A DNA stretch of 64,000 bases, taken from an uncultured bacterium. GTDB taxonomy: Bacteria > Bacteroidota > Bacteroidia > Bacteroidales > Marinifilaceae. Shown here piece after piece: positions 44,372 to 53,618 of the stretch. The stretch covers positions 28,503 through 92,502 of the forward strand of contig CAJMSX010000006.1 of NCBI GenBank assembly GCA_905216195.1, read 5' to 3'. The position numbers and the translations under genes were made by a program. Under the pieces are notes generated by a model. The model saw only the letters and a program-made list of their open reading frames with translations, searched no databases and was not told the DNA's origin. Positions within the stretch are counted from its first letter, which is position 1. Each line of letters opens with the position of its first letter.

Positions 44372-45472
44372 TCAGACATTGAAACGGAAATGCATAATAT
44401 CACCGTCCTGTACAATATAATCTTTTCCTTCTACCGACATTTTTCCCATTTCTTTGCATTTAGCTTCCGAACCCAGAGCCACATAATCCTCATACTTGAT
44501 GACTTCCGCCCGGATAAATCCCTTCTCAAAATCGGTATGTATAATTCCTGCCGTTTGGGGAGCTTTCATCCCTTTGCGGAATGTCCAGGCCCTCACTTCT
44601 TTTGCTCCCGCCGTAAAAAAAGTCTGCAAATTCAGTAAACGGTAGGCCGTACGGATGAGCTTGTTGACTCCCGCCTCCTGTAAACCTAAATCTTCCAGAA
44701 ACATCTGTTTTTCTTCATAGGTTTCTAATTCGGCAATATCGGATTCTATTCCGGCCCCGATGACCAACACCTCCGCCTTTTCATTCTTAACCGCCTCCCG
44801 AATGGCGTCTACGTACTTATTTCCCTTTACCACCGAGGATTCATCGACATTACAGACATATAAAACCGGCTTATTCGTCAACAATTGCAAATCTTTCGCC
44901 GCTTCCAGTTGCAATTCGTTCAGAGGAACGGTCCGGGCCGACTGTCCTTTTTCCAGAGCGGCTTTATACAAATGCAATACCTCTACCAAACGTTTCGCAT
45001 GAGCGTCTCCTCCGGTCATCGCTCTTTTTTCCTCTTTCTGCAAACGGCTTTCTACCGTCTCCAGATCTTTCAACTGCAATTCGGCATCAATAATTTCCTT
45101 ATCCCTCAGGGGATCGACACTGCCGTCCACATGCACGATATTATCGTCGTCAAAACAACGCAATACGTGAATAATAGCATCCGTTTCCCGGATATTGGAC
45201 AAAAACTTATTTCCCAATCCTTCTCCCTTGCTCGCTCCTTTCACCAAACCTGCAATATCCACAATTTCGACTACGGCCGGCACTACACTTGCCGGTTTAT
45301 CGATTTCGACCAACTTATTCAAGCGCTCGTCCGGGACCGTAATAACGCCCACATTCGGCTCTATGGTGCAAAAAGGGAAATTGGCAGACTGTGCTTTCGC
45401 ATTACTCAAACAATTAAACAAAGTGGACTTACCTACATTCGGAAGTCCGACAATCCCACATTGTAAACCCAT
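44372..45472 (-). CDS. ychF: Redox-regulated ribosome-binding ATPase YchF
   Basis: YchF (OLA1) is an Obg-family P-loop protein that prefers ATP and binds ribosomes. The 366-residue length is standard. The P-loop is GLPNVGKST (9-17), the DIAGLVKGASKGEGLGNKF switch region is intact, and the NVDES specificity motif replaces NKxD, as in ATP-preferring members. The C-terminal TGS domain ends KDYIVQDGDIMHFRFNV. It is a single gene. Confidence 0.97.
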   Translation of the reverse strand: MGLQCGIVGLPNVGKSTLFNCLSNAKAQSANFPFCTIEPNVGVITVPDERLNKLVEIDKPASVVPAVVEIVDIAGLVKGASKGEGLGNKFLSNIRETDAIIHVLRCFDDDNIVHVDGSVDPLRDKEIIDAELQLKDLETVESRLQKEEKRAMTGGDAHAKRLVEVLHLYKAALEKGQSARTVPLNELQLEAAKDLQLLTNKPVLYVCNVDESSVVKGNKYVDAIREAVKNEKAEVLVIGAGIESDIAELETYEEKQMFLEDLGLQEAGVNKLIRTAYRLLNLQTFFTAGAKEVRAWTFRKGMKAPQTAGIIHTDFEKGFIRAEVIKYEDYVALGSEAKCKEMGKMSVEGKDYIVQDGDIMHFRFNV

Positions 45473-45597
45473 GAAATCAAATTATAAATTAATGCTATAT
45501 CTGTTATCAGGCTGCAAAGGTAATACTATAAAACCAAAATTCTCGCATTCCTTCCCAAAATCCTTCCTCACCGGGATTCAGCGTCTGGGACAGCACC

Positions 45598-46218
45598 TTA
45601 GCGGGCCGTAATGTGAAAACATCCCTGTTTGTATTCATAACGAACGTAACATTTTTTCTCTTTCCGTAAATCCCGGAGTACTTCGGCCAAAACGGACTTC
45701 AGTTTATCCGTCTCCGCTTTCCGGAAAGCGGCTTTCTCAAAGCGCGCGTAAGCAATGTCGAAAGTAGTAGCGAAACGATGGGCGGAATTGGCACTGGCAT
45801 TCAAGTTTCTTTTCCGGAGTTTTTTTACAGACCGATCGGTACGCAACACGCTGGTAACGATAATCCGATATGCAGGTAAACCTTTTGCCGCTAACGAATC
45901 CCGGAAATTCTGTCCGATTTTCCTCAACAAACTTCCCGCCCGCGGCACCAGAAAAGGGTGGGAATGAGTCAGTTTGTCCACAGCATATAAACGACAGGAT
46001 TTGACCTCTTCCACCCGTCCTTTCAAACGCCTCAGCTCCTCTACGGACCCCACCGGTTCGATTCCCCATTTCCGGGCAGCCCGCATATGCCGGTCGTTCA
46101 GATCATTGAAAGTCCGGGAATAGTTCCGGAAATAGTGAAAATGCTTTTTCTTTTCCGGACCGCAACCAGCCGTCGACAAAATGATTCCCAGTAAAATAAT
46201 AATTATCGGGTAACGCAT
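45598..46218 (-). CDS. DUF5715-family lipoprotein, peptidase M15-like
   Basis: From ATG 46218 the protein has 206 residues with a lipoprotein signal (IIIILLGIILSTAGC). The mature part matches the Bacteroidetes family DUF5715: YSRTFNDLNDRHMRAARKWGI, then VTSVLRTDRSVKKL and NASANSAHRFATTFDIAYARF. The SxHxxxxxxD pattern is shared with zinc D-Ala-D-Ala carboxypeptidases of family M15, so a peptidoglycan role is plausible but untested. An upstream ATG (46242) falls inside the promoter box, and AAGGAG precedes ATG 46218, which decides the start. Confidence 0.85.
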   Translation of the reverse strand: MRYPIIIILLGIILSTAGCGPEKKKHFHYFRNYSRTFNDLNDRHMRAARKWGIEPVGSVEELRRLKGRVEEVKSCRLYAVDKLTHSHPFLVPRAGSLLRKIGQNFRDSLAAKGLPAYRIIVTSVLRTDRSVKKLRKRNLNASANSAHRFATTFDIAYARFEKAAFRKAETDKLKSVLAEVLRDLRKEKKCYVRYEYKQGCFHITAR

Positions 46219-46239
46219 TGCTCCTTCGTTTTGAAGGAG

Positions 46240-46247
46240 CAAAGATA
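46240..46247 (-). promoter_or_regulatory. -7 promoter box of the DUF5715 gene
   Basis: On the minus strand TATCTTTG matches TAnnTTTG, 21 nt before ATG 46218. A ribosome site AAGGAG lies between it and the start. Confidence 0.6.
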
Positions 46248-46312
46248 ACTAAATTACCGGCTTACCTTAACCAAACTCTGTACCATTTTGGTCGAAAATT
46301 TTCCATTTGCCT

Positions 46313-46343
46313 GAAGGGAAAGCGCTTCCCACACTTTCCCTTC
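46313..46343. repeat. 10-bp inverted repeat after the DUF4252 gene
   Basis: GAAGGGAAAG (46313-46322) and CTTTCCCTTC (46334-46343) pair around an 11-nt loop. It lies about 50 nt past the end of the DUF4252 gene and probably ends that operon, though the U-run is poor. Confidence 0.5.
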
Positions 46344-46394
46344 GAAAATCAAAAGCCGGAAAGAGGAACCGTGGCGCATAACGGTTTCATCCTC

Positions 46395-46958
46395 CTATTT
46401 ATTCAGCCGGGTAGTATCGATTTTTTCCAATTGTTCCGCCCCTTTCACGTTGACCATTTTGCCCACTTTGGAAATTTCCTTTAAGTCGATATCCCCGGTA
46501 AAGCCGATCAAAGTGAATTCCTTCGGTTTCCAAATAACCATAACCAATTCGGGAATTCTTCCGTTTTCTTCCCGGACATAACCCCGCACCCATTCTTTTC
46601 CTTCTTTTACACTCATCAGTTCTTCGTAAGCCGACCGGTTTTTCGAAAGGGCTGCAACCGCCGCTTCATAATATTTCTCTCCATCTTTTTTTGCCGACAA
46701 TACTTTCATCCCGGTCAGTTTGGAGATGGTCTGGAATAAATCCGCCTCTTCACCATCGATTTCCACTTTTAATTGTCCTTTCTGCTCCGCACTTACCTCA
46801 GCCACGGCAGCAATCAATTTGAACATCTTGGCAGAAATATTCACCGTAGTGAAATTTTCCTCATCGGCATAGCGCTTTTCAAATTCTTCTACAAAATTCT
46901 GTGCGAAACCGCCCAACCCCAGGCCTATCGCCACAACTAACAATACGATCTTTTTCAT
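46395..46958 (-). CDS. Secreted DUF4252 protein
   Basis: The 187-residue protein has a signal peptide (VLLVVAIGLGLGGFAQ) and matches DUF4252: FVEEFEKRYADEENFTTVNIS, MFKLIA and GDIDLKEISKVGKMV. The family is Bacteroidetes-specific and its function is unknown; a membrane-stress or zinc-related role has been suggested only by context. It follows the anti-sigma-like gene by 20 nt in an operon headed by an ECF sigma factor. Confidence 0.88.
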   Translation of the reverse strand: MKKIVLLVVAIGLGLGGFAQNFVEEFEKRYADEENFTTVNISAKMFKLIAAVAEVSAEQKGQLKVEIDGEEADLFQTISKLTGMKVLSAKKDGEKYYEAAVAALSKNRSAYEELMSVKEGKEWVRGYVREENGRIPELVMVIWKPKEFTLIGFTGDIDLKEISKVGKMVNVKGAEQLEKIDTTRLNK

Positions 46959-46978
46959 TGCTTCTTCTTTAAAAGTTT

Positions 46979-47461
46979 TTACTTGATATATTTCACTAAA
47001 ATTTCGGTTCTCTCCAGGTTTTGTCCGGCTTTTTGCTGCACCTGATTCAGTTTATCCGAAACGAGCATCAGCGTTTTTTCTACCTGGGCCAAAGCCTCCT
47101 GCGGATTCTGGAAAGTATCCGCCGAGGGAGTGTGTTGTACCCTTTCCATATGCCGGATGACTTGCCCCATACCTATAAATAGCAAGAGCAGGGCTGCCCA
47201 ACGCATGCCAAGCTTTAACCGTCTTTTTGATTTTTCCTGTTTTTCCTTGATCCGTTGGGTTATTTTCCAATCGAATATTTCGTTCAACCCCTTCTTTCTT
47301 TCTTCCGCTTGAAAGGTAAACAGAGATTCGTACCGGGCTAAAGACTCCGGTAAATCTTTTCTTTTTTCGGCATAAAAAAGCCGTAAGCGTTCTTCCTCTT
47401 CTGCCGTAGTCTCGCAGGCCCAATATTTTTCCAATAATTTTTCAATGTTTTTGTAATCCAT
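46979..47461 (-). CDS. Single-pass membrane protein, probable anti-sigma factor
   Basis: From ATG 47461 (MDYKNIEKLLEKYW) the protein has 160 residues. It has a cytosolic helical N-terminal region (EKYWACETTAEEEERLRLFY) and one membrane segment (about 88-106, RWAALLLLFIGMGQVI). A short periplasmic helical tail follows (ALAQVEKTLMLVSDKLNQV). It overlaps the upstream sigma gene by 20 nt, the position and build expected of an anti-sigma factor, although the sequence family is not one I can name. Confidence 0.82.
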   Translation of the reverse strand: MDYKNIEKLLEKYWACETTAEEEERLRLFYAEKRKDLPESLARYESLFTFQAEERKKGLNEIFDWKITQRIKEKQEKSKRRLKLGMRWAALLLLFIGMGQVIRHMERVQHTPSADTFQNPQEALAQVEKTLMLVSDKLNQVQQKAGQNLERTEILVKYIK

Positions 47462-47960
47462 AACCGTCAATTTTTAAAAACAACTCCCTGATTTCTTTTC
47501 TCGCCCGGAATAGCGTTATTTTCACCTGTTCCTCGGAAATGGCCAGACAATCCGCAATTTCCCGGTAACTCATCCCCTCGATATCTCTCAACTGTACAAC
47601 CGTTCTCTGCTTCTCGGACAAGCGGCCGATCAATTCGTGCAGTAATTTCAAACAATCATCTCTTTCCGTCCTCTCATCCGGTCGGTCTCCCTCCGTCCTC
47701 AACTCCCCGTGGTCCTCCAGAGATTCATTGCCGTGATCCTTCATGCTGATTTTTCCCAAAGAAATATTCCGTACCATTCTGCAACAATAAGCCTCCTGAT
47801 TTTCTATTCTCCCCCACTCCTTTCTCCTATCCCACATCCGGAGCATTACCTCTTGTACGGCATCCTCGGCATCTTCCGGTCTCCGGGTAATCCGCAAAGC
47901 CAATCGAAACAATTTATCCCGTAAAGGCAGTATCTTTTTTCTAAATTCTTCCATCTTCAT
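47442..47960 (-). CDS. ECF RNA polymerase sigma factor
   Basis: The 172-residue protein shows region 2 (about 15-80: LFRLALRITRRPEDAEDAVQ and VMLRMWDRR) and region 4 (about 110-165: LSEKQRTVVQLRDIEGMSYR then EIADCLAISEEQVKITL). It heads an operon with a membrane anti-sigma-like protein and a DUF4252 protein. Its target promoters are unknown. The start could also be ATG 47954. Confidence 0.92.
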   Translation of the reverse strand: MKMEEFRKKILPLRDKLFRLALRITRRPEDAEDAVQEVMLRMWDRRKEWGRIENQEAYCCRMVRNISLGKISMKDHGNESLEDHGELRTEGDRPDERTERDDCLKLLHELIGRLSEKQRTVVQLRDIEGMSYREIADCLAISEEQVKITLFRARKEIRELFLKIDGYGLQKH

Positions 47961-48096
47961 TGTATTTACAAGACAGTCCAGCCGGCAAAAAGTTACACCA
48001 ATCTCCTAAAAAAATTAAAAATAAGGATTCCATCTTCTTTTTCAGCATCGGTAGCTAAAAAGAAGCAGCCTGTCTTTTTCAGGTCGGAAACTTCTA

Positions 48097-48990
48097 TCAG
48101 AAAAAGAAACTCTCCCGGTATTTGGAAGGAGACATACCTGTATAGCGGCGAAAATAGCGGCTCAACATCGCCTGATCGGGGAAATGAGTGCGGGCGGCTA
48201 TGGATTTTATATCCAAAGAGGAGTCCCTGAGCAGCGACTTGATTTCAAAAATCGTGTAATATACGATCCATTCCCGGGCAGACTTACTGCTGATACTCCG
48301 GATTGTATTGGTAAGGGACTTGGGAGAAATATTGAGTTTTCTCGCATAATAGGCCACGTCTTTATCGGGAGAATGCTCCTCAATAATATAATGCATAAAT
48401 TTAAAGGCTATCTCCTCTTTATGCGAATACCGGGCTTTTTGTTCCGCGGGATCGTTGATATAAACCGAGTAAACGGTCCAATAATAGGGTCTCAAAAATT
48501 GAATGATGGTCTCACGCCGGCAGTTGGGAGGCGAATTCTTGTCCCAATAGGCCAATAAATCGCAATAATTCAGGAAACGCCGGATATTGCCTTCTTCCGG
48601 TTCATATACAATATGCCGGCGCATGTAGAAAAAAAATCCCGGGCGCAGCCTCCACAATCCGCTCAAGACGTCGAGAAACATCGTCTGAGAGATCCGGAAA
48701 AAGGTCATACGAAAATCGGAGCTGATCTCTTTGAGGGAGACGAGCTGCCAGGGAAGCAAGGTGAGAACCATACCCGGCACGATTTTGAATTTGGTGTCAA
48801 ATACCTGTATCGATGCATGCCCCGACAAGCACACCCCTCCCAGCCCTTCCCGAATATAGACGGGACACTCCGCCCCTGGAAAATCAGCCAGTTCCGTACA
48901 AATACGAAAATCCGGCTGCCCCGCCCCAGCTATATCCGTTTCAGCTTCTCTGCTCATTGTCCTATATGATTCAGTTGCAAAAATAATCAT
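48097..48990 (-). CDS. AraC-family transcriptional regulator
   Basis: From ATG 48990 (MIIFATESYRTMSREAE) the protein has 297 residues. The N-terminal part is a cupin-like sensor region (VCLSGHASIQVFDTKFKIVPG), and the C-terminal part has two helix-turn-helix motifs (KDVAYYARKLNISPKSLTN and SIAARTHFPDQAMLSRYFRR) ending GMSPSKYR. It is divergent from the two sensor kinase genes and may control them or be controlled by them. The ligand is unknown. Confidence 0.9.
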   Translation of the reverse strand: MIIFATESYRTMSREAETDIAGAGQPDFRICTELADFPGAECPVYIREGLGGVCLSGHASIQVFDTKFKIVPGMVLTLLPWQLVSLKEISSDFRMTFFRISQTMFLDVLSGLWRLRPGFFFYMRRHIVYEPEEGNIRRFLNYCDLLAYWDKNSPPNCRRETIIQFLRPYYWTVYSVYINDPAEQKARYSHKEEIAFKFMHYIIEEHSPDKDVAYYARKLNISPKSLTNTIRSISSKSAREWIVYYTIFEIKSLLRDSSLDIKSIAARTHFPDQAMLSRYFRRYTGMSPSKYRESFFF

Positions 48991-49145
48991 TTTTGAACCG
49001 CCACCCCTTCCTAACTTCACCAATATCTGGCAATAATTGACCGATTTTATCCTAAATACAGTTTATAGATTATCTTCGCACCCATAAAATAACTTTATAC
49101 GAATCCGTGTACCGTAAAAGCCGAAACCAATAAACCATCCCGTAT

Positions 49146-50681
49146 ATGTGTGCCCCAACCAAAAATCCGAAAAAAAACACCTCAGATAAGGCTGACGGCC
49201 CTGACCTATGTCAGGGTACGGAATCCTGCGACTGCTCCGATCTTCTGCTGGAAGCGATGCAAACCAGCGCCATTTTTTTTCTTCCTGACGGGACGATCTA
49301 CCGCAGCAATATGCTGGCTCGCCAAGACTTGCACCTGAACGGAGATGCGGCAGGGCAGAACTTTTTCAGATTACTCTCGCTGGTGAATAACGAAAACGAT
49401 ATATTGAAAGAACTCCTAAAGCGCCTGAAGGATCCCGAAACCGCTCAAATCAAACTGCCGGCCGGTACGGTCGTGAGGTGTAAGCTCACAAACGTACAAT
49501 TCTTCGCCAACGGCAGCCTGACGCGGCTGGGAGGTGAAAATTGCCTGTTCGCATTCCGGAATATTATGTATGAAATCACCCGCGAACATATCCTGAGCAT
49601 GATACTGGCACGCACCAAAATTTTTCCCTGGTTCTATGATATGGATCGCAATAAGATGCTGATCGATACTCACTGGTTTTCCTATCTGGGCATTCCTGCC
49701 GGAGATTGTATGATCACCCAGGAAGAATTTTTCGCCCGGGTACATCCCGAAGACCGGACGCTGCTCTCGGAAGCACTTCGCCTGCAACTCTCCAATCAGG
49801 AGATACAAGACACCTTTTTTTACCGGTTGATGCGGGGAGACGGAAGCTGGGAATGGTTTTCGGCACAATCGATGTATCTCAGTCGTACCGGCGACGGTTC
49901 ACCCTACCGTGTCGTAGGAGTCTGTCAGAGCATCCAAGATCATAAAACTACCGAAGAAAACCTTCGCAGAGCCCGCGATAAGGCGCAGGAGAGCGAAAGA
50001 CTCAAATCGGCTTTTCTGGCCAATATGAGCCACGAAATCCGTACCCCCCTAAACGCCATCGTGGGATTTTCCAACCTGCTCACCGGAGGAGAAATCGACC
50101 CTGGCGCGGAGGAAGCTAAAGAATATGCGGTTTTAATCAGCAGGAATTGCGAATATCTGATCACTTTGGTTACGGATATCCTCGACCTTTCCCGCATAGA
50201 GACCGGGTCTATGGAATACTGCTTTACCAATCATTCGCTCCGACATATTCTTTCCGATATTTATGAAAAATATGCCGAAAGAATGCCCGAAGGAGTAAAA
50301 TTCCAGCTGTTGCTGCCCCCGGACGATATCCGGATTTATACCGATGCCCTGCGCTTGCGCCAGGTGATGGAAAACCTGATCGGCAATGCCGTAAAATTTA
50401 CGACAAAAGGACACATCGACCTGGGATGCACACTTAGCGGAAAGGGCGACAGCGTCCGGCTGTTCGTAGCGGATACCGGACCGGGTATTTCCCCACAGGA
50501 AATCGAAAAAATATTCGACCGCTTCTATAAAATAGATACTTTTAAGCAGGGTGCCGGACTGGGCCTTTCGGTCTGCAAAACCATCGTAGAAGGAATGCAG
50601 GGCCAGATTACCGTTTCCTCCCAACCGGGAAAAGGTTCCCGGTTCACCGTAAAAATCCCGCTGAACACCCAGGGAAAATAA
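49146..50681 (+). CDS. Soluble PAS-domain sensor histidine kinase
   Basis: The 511-residue protein has no membrane segment. Residues about 30-125 form an N-terminal PAS-like region, and about 140-265 a PAS domain (ILARTKIFPWFYDMDRNKML). HisKA follows with phospho-acceptor His296 in NMSHEIRTPLNAI, then HATPase with ENLIGNAVKF and VADTGPGI. There is no receiver, unlike the next gene. It lies 11 nt before a hybrid kinase, and the two probably form one signalling unit divergent from the AraC regulator. Confidence 0.92.
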   Translation: MCAPTKNPKKNTSDKADGPDLCQGTESCDCSDLLLEAMQTSAIFFLPDGTIYRSNMLARQDLHLNGDAAGQNFFRLLSLVNNENDILKELLKRLKDPETAQIKLPAGTVVRCKLTNVQFFANGSLTRLGGENCLFAFRNIMYEITREHILSMILARTKIFPWFYDMDRNKMLIDTHWFSYLGIPAGDCMITQEEFFARVHPEDRTLLSEALRLQLSNQEIQDTFFYRLMRGDGSWEWFSAQSMYLSRTGDGSPYRVVGVCQSIQDHKTTEENLRRARDKAQESERLKSAFLANMSHEIRTPLNAIVGFSNLLTGGEIDPGAEEAKEYAVLISRNCEYLITLVTDILDLSRIETGSMEYCFTNHSLRHILSDIYEKYAERMPEGVKFQLLLPPDDIRIYTDALRLRQVMENLIGNAVKFTTKGHIDLGCTLSGKGDSVRLFVADTGPGISPQEIEKIFDRFYKIDTFKQGAGLGLSVCKTIVEGMQGQITVSSQPGKGSRFTVKIPLNTQGK

Positions 50682-50692
50682 ATGTACCAATC

Positions 50693-53440
50693 ATGAGCAA
50701 TAATAATTATCCTACCATATCCGGTCTAAGCGGCCAGGCGCTCCATGCTATTCCCGACATGTTTATCCTTTATGATCAGGATGCGACCATACTGGATATC
50801 CTGCATCCGGAGACAGAATTGATATCCGGCAGGCCGGAAGATTTTACAGGCCGTCGTTTAACGGATGAGCAATTGAAACAAGTTTTCGGTATCGAAATAG
50901 AATGTTTCCACCAGGTGATACATACCGGTAAACCCCACCGTTTTGTTTTCCGGCATCCGGGAAACAAAAGCGGCAAAATGCGTTATTATGAGGTAATGAT
51001 TTCCTATCTGGAAAGCGGATACGTATTGGCCGACATCCGCATCCTCCACGAAGACTCAGTCGCCAGAATGGAATCGGAACATCTGCATTATTTCTTTACC
51101 GAAGTGCTGGACAACATCGCCATTCCCATTTCAGTCAAGAACATGGATACAGAACGTTATGTCTACTGGAGTAAAAAAGCGGAATTGTTCGGACGCCGGG
51201 CCGGAGAAATGATCGGGGGAACGGAAGAACTGTTTATGCCAAAGGACAAAGCGCTCCAGATCCAGCAACTCGACCGCCGGCTGGCCCGAAGCAAAGAAAA
51301 ACAGTATCAGGGAATCGAGAAATATATCGTAAGAGACGGAAAGGAACACACCTTCATCGTTAGCCGGACCCTCTTCTCTTTCGGAACCGAAAAATTAATT
51401 CTGGCCAGTGCTCTGGACGTGTCCGAGCTGAAAGAAACGCAGGCATCGCTGCTGCATACGAAAGACGAACTGGCACGCAAGAATATGTCGCTATCTTCGG
51501 CGCTGAGCCTCGCCAAGGTAATCCCCTGGGGATGCGATATTGAAAAAAACATTTTCTATTGCGACTATAACGCCTATCATCCGGATTATGCGACGGAACC
51601 CGACGAACACGGCTGTTACGTCGTTCCGATGGATAACTATTTTGCAGGTATTCATCCGGATTACCGGCAGGAAGCTATCCATATGATCGCAGAATTAAAA
51701 GAAGGCAAACGGACGGAATTCCATGAAACTTACCGGGTGCATTGGTTTAACGAACAACAATGGGAGTGGGTGCAGATACAATGTAGTATCGCACACTGCG
51801 ATGCGGCCGGGAAACCTGTCGCTCTGGTCGGCTCGGCTCAACGGATCACCGAGCAAAAAGAAACGGAACGGGCCTTGTTGCAAGCGAAAGAAGAACTGGA
51901 TATTAAAAATGTCCTGCTCTCGTCTGCGTTGAACATCGCCCAGGTGATTCCCTGGTGTGGAGACCTGAAAAGAGGCATCTTTTCCTGTGATTATGAGGCT
52001 TATCATCCTGAAAATGCGGCGGGACCCAACGAAAAAGGGGAATACACCGTGACGTTCGAAACCTTCTTTTCCCAGATACATCCCGATTATCAGGAACATG
52101 CGATCGGGCAGTTCAATGACCTGCTTGCGGGGCGTATATCCGAATATCATGAAGTATATCTCGTTCATTGGTATAACGAGCGGGAATATGAATGGCTGGA
52201 AACCCAGAGCAGTATACCTAAATACGGGCCCGAAGGCGAACCCCTGCAGTTAATCGGTTCGGCCCGGGTGATCACCGCCCAAAAAAGGATGGAAGAGTCC
52301 CTCCGCGAAGCCAAAGAGCAGGCCGAGCGCAGCAACACACTTAAAAGCGCCTTTCTGGCCAATATGAGCCATGAGATACGAACGCCTCTGAATGCTATCG
52401 TGGGCTTCTCGGAACTACTCGCCGATGCCGCAGAAGAAGAAGAAAAAAAAGAATACCTCAGCATCATCCGGAACAGCAACGCCCTGCTGCTACAACTTGT
52501 AGGAGATATTCTCGACTTGTCGAAAATAGAAGCCGGAACCCTGGAATTCTCCTTTGCCGACCACGACCTGAATCAAGTCATGTGTGAACTCGAACAAACC
52601 GCCCGCATGAAAATATCCGATCCGGCCATAGAAGTAGCCTGCAAAGATCGCCAGCCGGGCTGTCAGATTCATACCGACCGGGGACGTCTATTGCAGGTAT
52701 TGCACAACTTTATCAATAACGCAGCAAAGTTTACCGGGCAGGGACACATCCATTTCGGCTACCGCAAACAGGCGGACGGCCGTTGGTATTTCTATGTAGA
52801 AGATACCGGCTGCGGCATACCTTCCGATAAGACTGCCCATGTATTCGAACGTTTTGTCAAACTCGATGCAAAAGTCAAAGGAACCGGACTGGGACTGGCA
52901 ATCAGTAAAAGCATTATCGAGCGATTGGGAGGCGAAATCGGCGTTTCCTCCGTGGAAGGGACAGGCTCGACTTTCTGGTTCCTCCTACCCGCCGGATGTA
53001 TCACGACCTCCGCTCCCGCCGAAAAAACCGAAGAGAAAAAGCCCCTGATTTCCGGAGAGAATGCCGCCAAGACCACCCTTTTGATCGCCGAAGACGATGC
53101 GGCTAACTACAGACTTTTCGAGGTTATGCTTCAAAAGCATTACACCCTCCTTCACGCCTGGAACGGACGGGAAGCCGTAGAAATGTTCAAAGCCAATCGT
53201 CCTCACCTCATTTTGATGGATATCAAAATGCCGGAAATGGACGGGTATGAAGCAACAGCCGCTATCCGTCAATTATCCGCCGACATACCGATCGTGGCCG
53301 TAACGGCCTTCGCTTCTCCGGAAGATATGCGACGGATACTTTCCAGCGGATTCGACGGCTGTCTGCCCAAACCGATCAGCGCAGACAGTCTGAAGAAAAA
53401 AATTTCCGAACTGGATCCCCATCAGCAAAAAATAAAATGA
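50693..53440 (+). CDS. Soluble hybrid histidine kinase with duplicated PAS domains
   Basis: The 915-residue protein has four PAS-like segments. The last two (about 255-395 and 400-540) are clear tandem copies of each other, with LSSALSLAKVIPW against LSSALNIAQVIPW and IHPDYRQEAI against IHPDYQEHAI. HisKA follows with His560 (NMSHEIRTPLNAI), then HATPase with FINNAAKFTG and VEDTGCGIP, and a receiver with Asp843 in LILMDIKMPE. No membrane segments are seen. It is the second gene of the kinase operon and ends in a terminator. Confidence 0.92.
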   Translation: MSNNNYPTISGLSGQALHAIPDMFILYDQDATILDILHPETELISGRPEDFTGRRLTDEQLKQVFGIEIECFHQVIHTGKPHRFVFRHPGNKSGKMRYYEVMISYLESGYVLADIRILHEDSVARMESEHLHYFFTEVLDNIAIPISVKNMDTERYVYWSKKAELFGRRAGEMIGGTEELFMPKDKALQIQQLDRRLARSKEKQYQGIEKYIVRDGKEHTFIVSRTLFSFGTEKLILASALDVSELKETQASLLHTKDELARKNMSLSSALSLAKVIPWGCDIEKNIFYCDYNAYHPDYATEPDEHGCYVVPMDNYFAGIHPDYRQEAIHMIAELKEGKRTEFHETYRVHWFNEQQWEWVQIQCSIAHCDAAGKPVALVGSAQRITEQKETERALLQAKEELDIKNVLLSSALNIAQVIPWCGDLKRGIFSCDYEAYHPENAAGPNEKGEYTVTFETFFSQIHPDYQEHAIGQFNDLLAGRISEYHEVYLVHWYNEREYEWLETQSSIPKYGPEGEPLQLIGSARVITAQKRMEESLREAKEQAERSNTLKSAFLANMSHEIRTPLNAIVGFSELLADAAEEEEKKEYLSIIRNSNALLLQLVGDILDLSKIEAGTLEFSFADHDLNQVMCELEQTARMKISDPAIEVACKDRQPGCQIHTDRGRLLQVLHNFINNAAKFTGQGHIHFGYRKQADGRWYFYVEDTGCGIPSDKTAHVFERFVKLDAKVKGTGLGLAISKSIIERLGGEIGVSSVEGTGSTFWFLLPAGCITTSAPAEKTEEKKPLISGENAAKTTLLIAEDDAANYRLFEVMLQKHYTLLHAWNGREAVEMFKANRPHLILMDIKMPEMDGYEATAAIRQLSADIPIVAVTAFASPEDMRRILSSGFDGCLPKPISADSLKKKISELDPHQQKIK

Positions 53441-53505
53441 CCGGTTACCCCGGCTTATCAATACGGAATTTTCCCCAAACAAGGAGAGAAAACCTCCGCT
53501 GCAAG

Positions 53506-53534
53506 AAACCGGATCTCAGCACGAGGTCCGGTTT
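53506..53534 (+). terminator. Terminator of the sensor kinase operon
   Basis: AAACCGGATCT (53506-53516) pairs with AGGTCCGGTTT (53524-53534) with one mismatch around a 7-nt loop, followed by CATTTTA. Confidence 0.7.
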
Positions 53535-53618
53535 CATTTTATCCGGCTGAGCCAGCCTCAATGGACCGACCGAAAGACCGGAAAAGATCCGGTACTTTCG
53601 GCACGATCCGGCCGCCTT

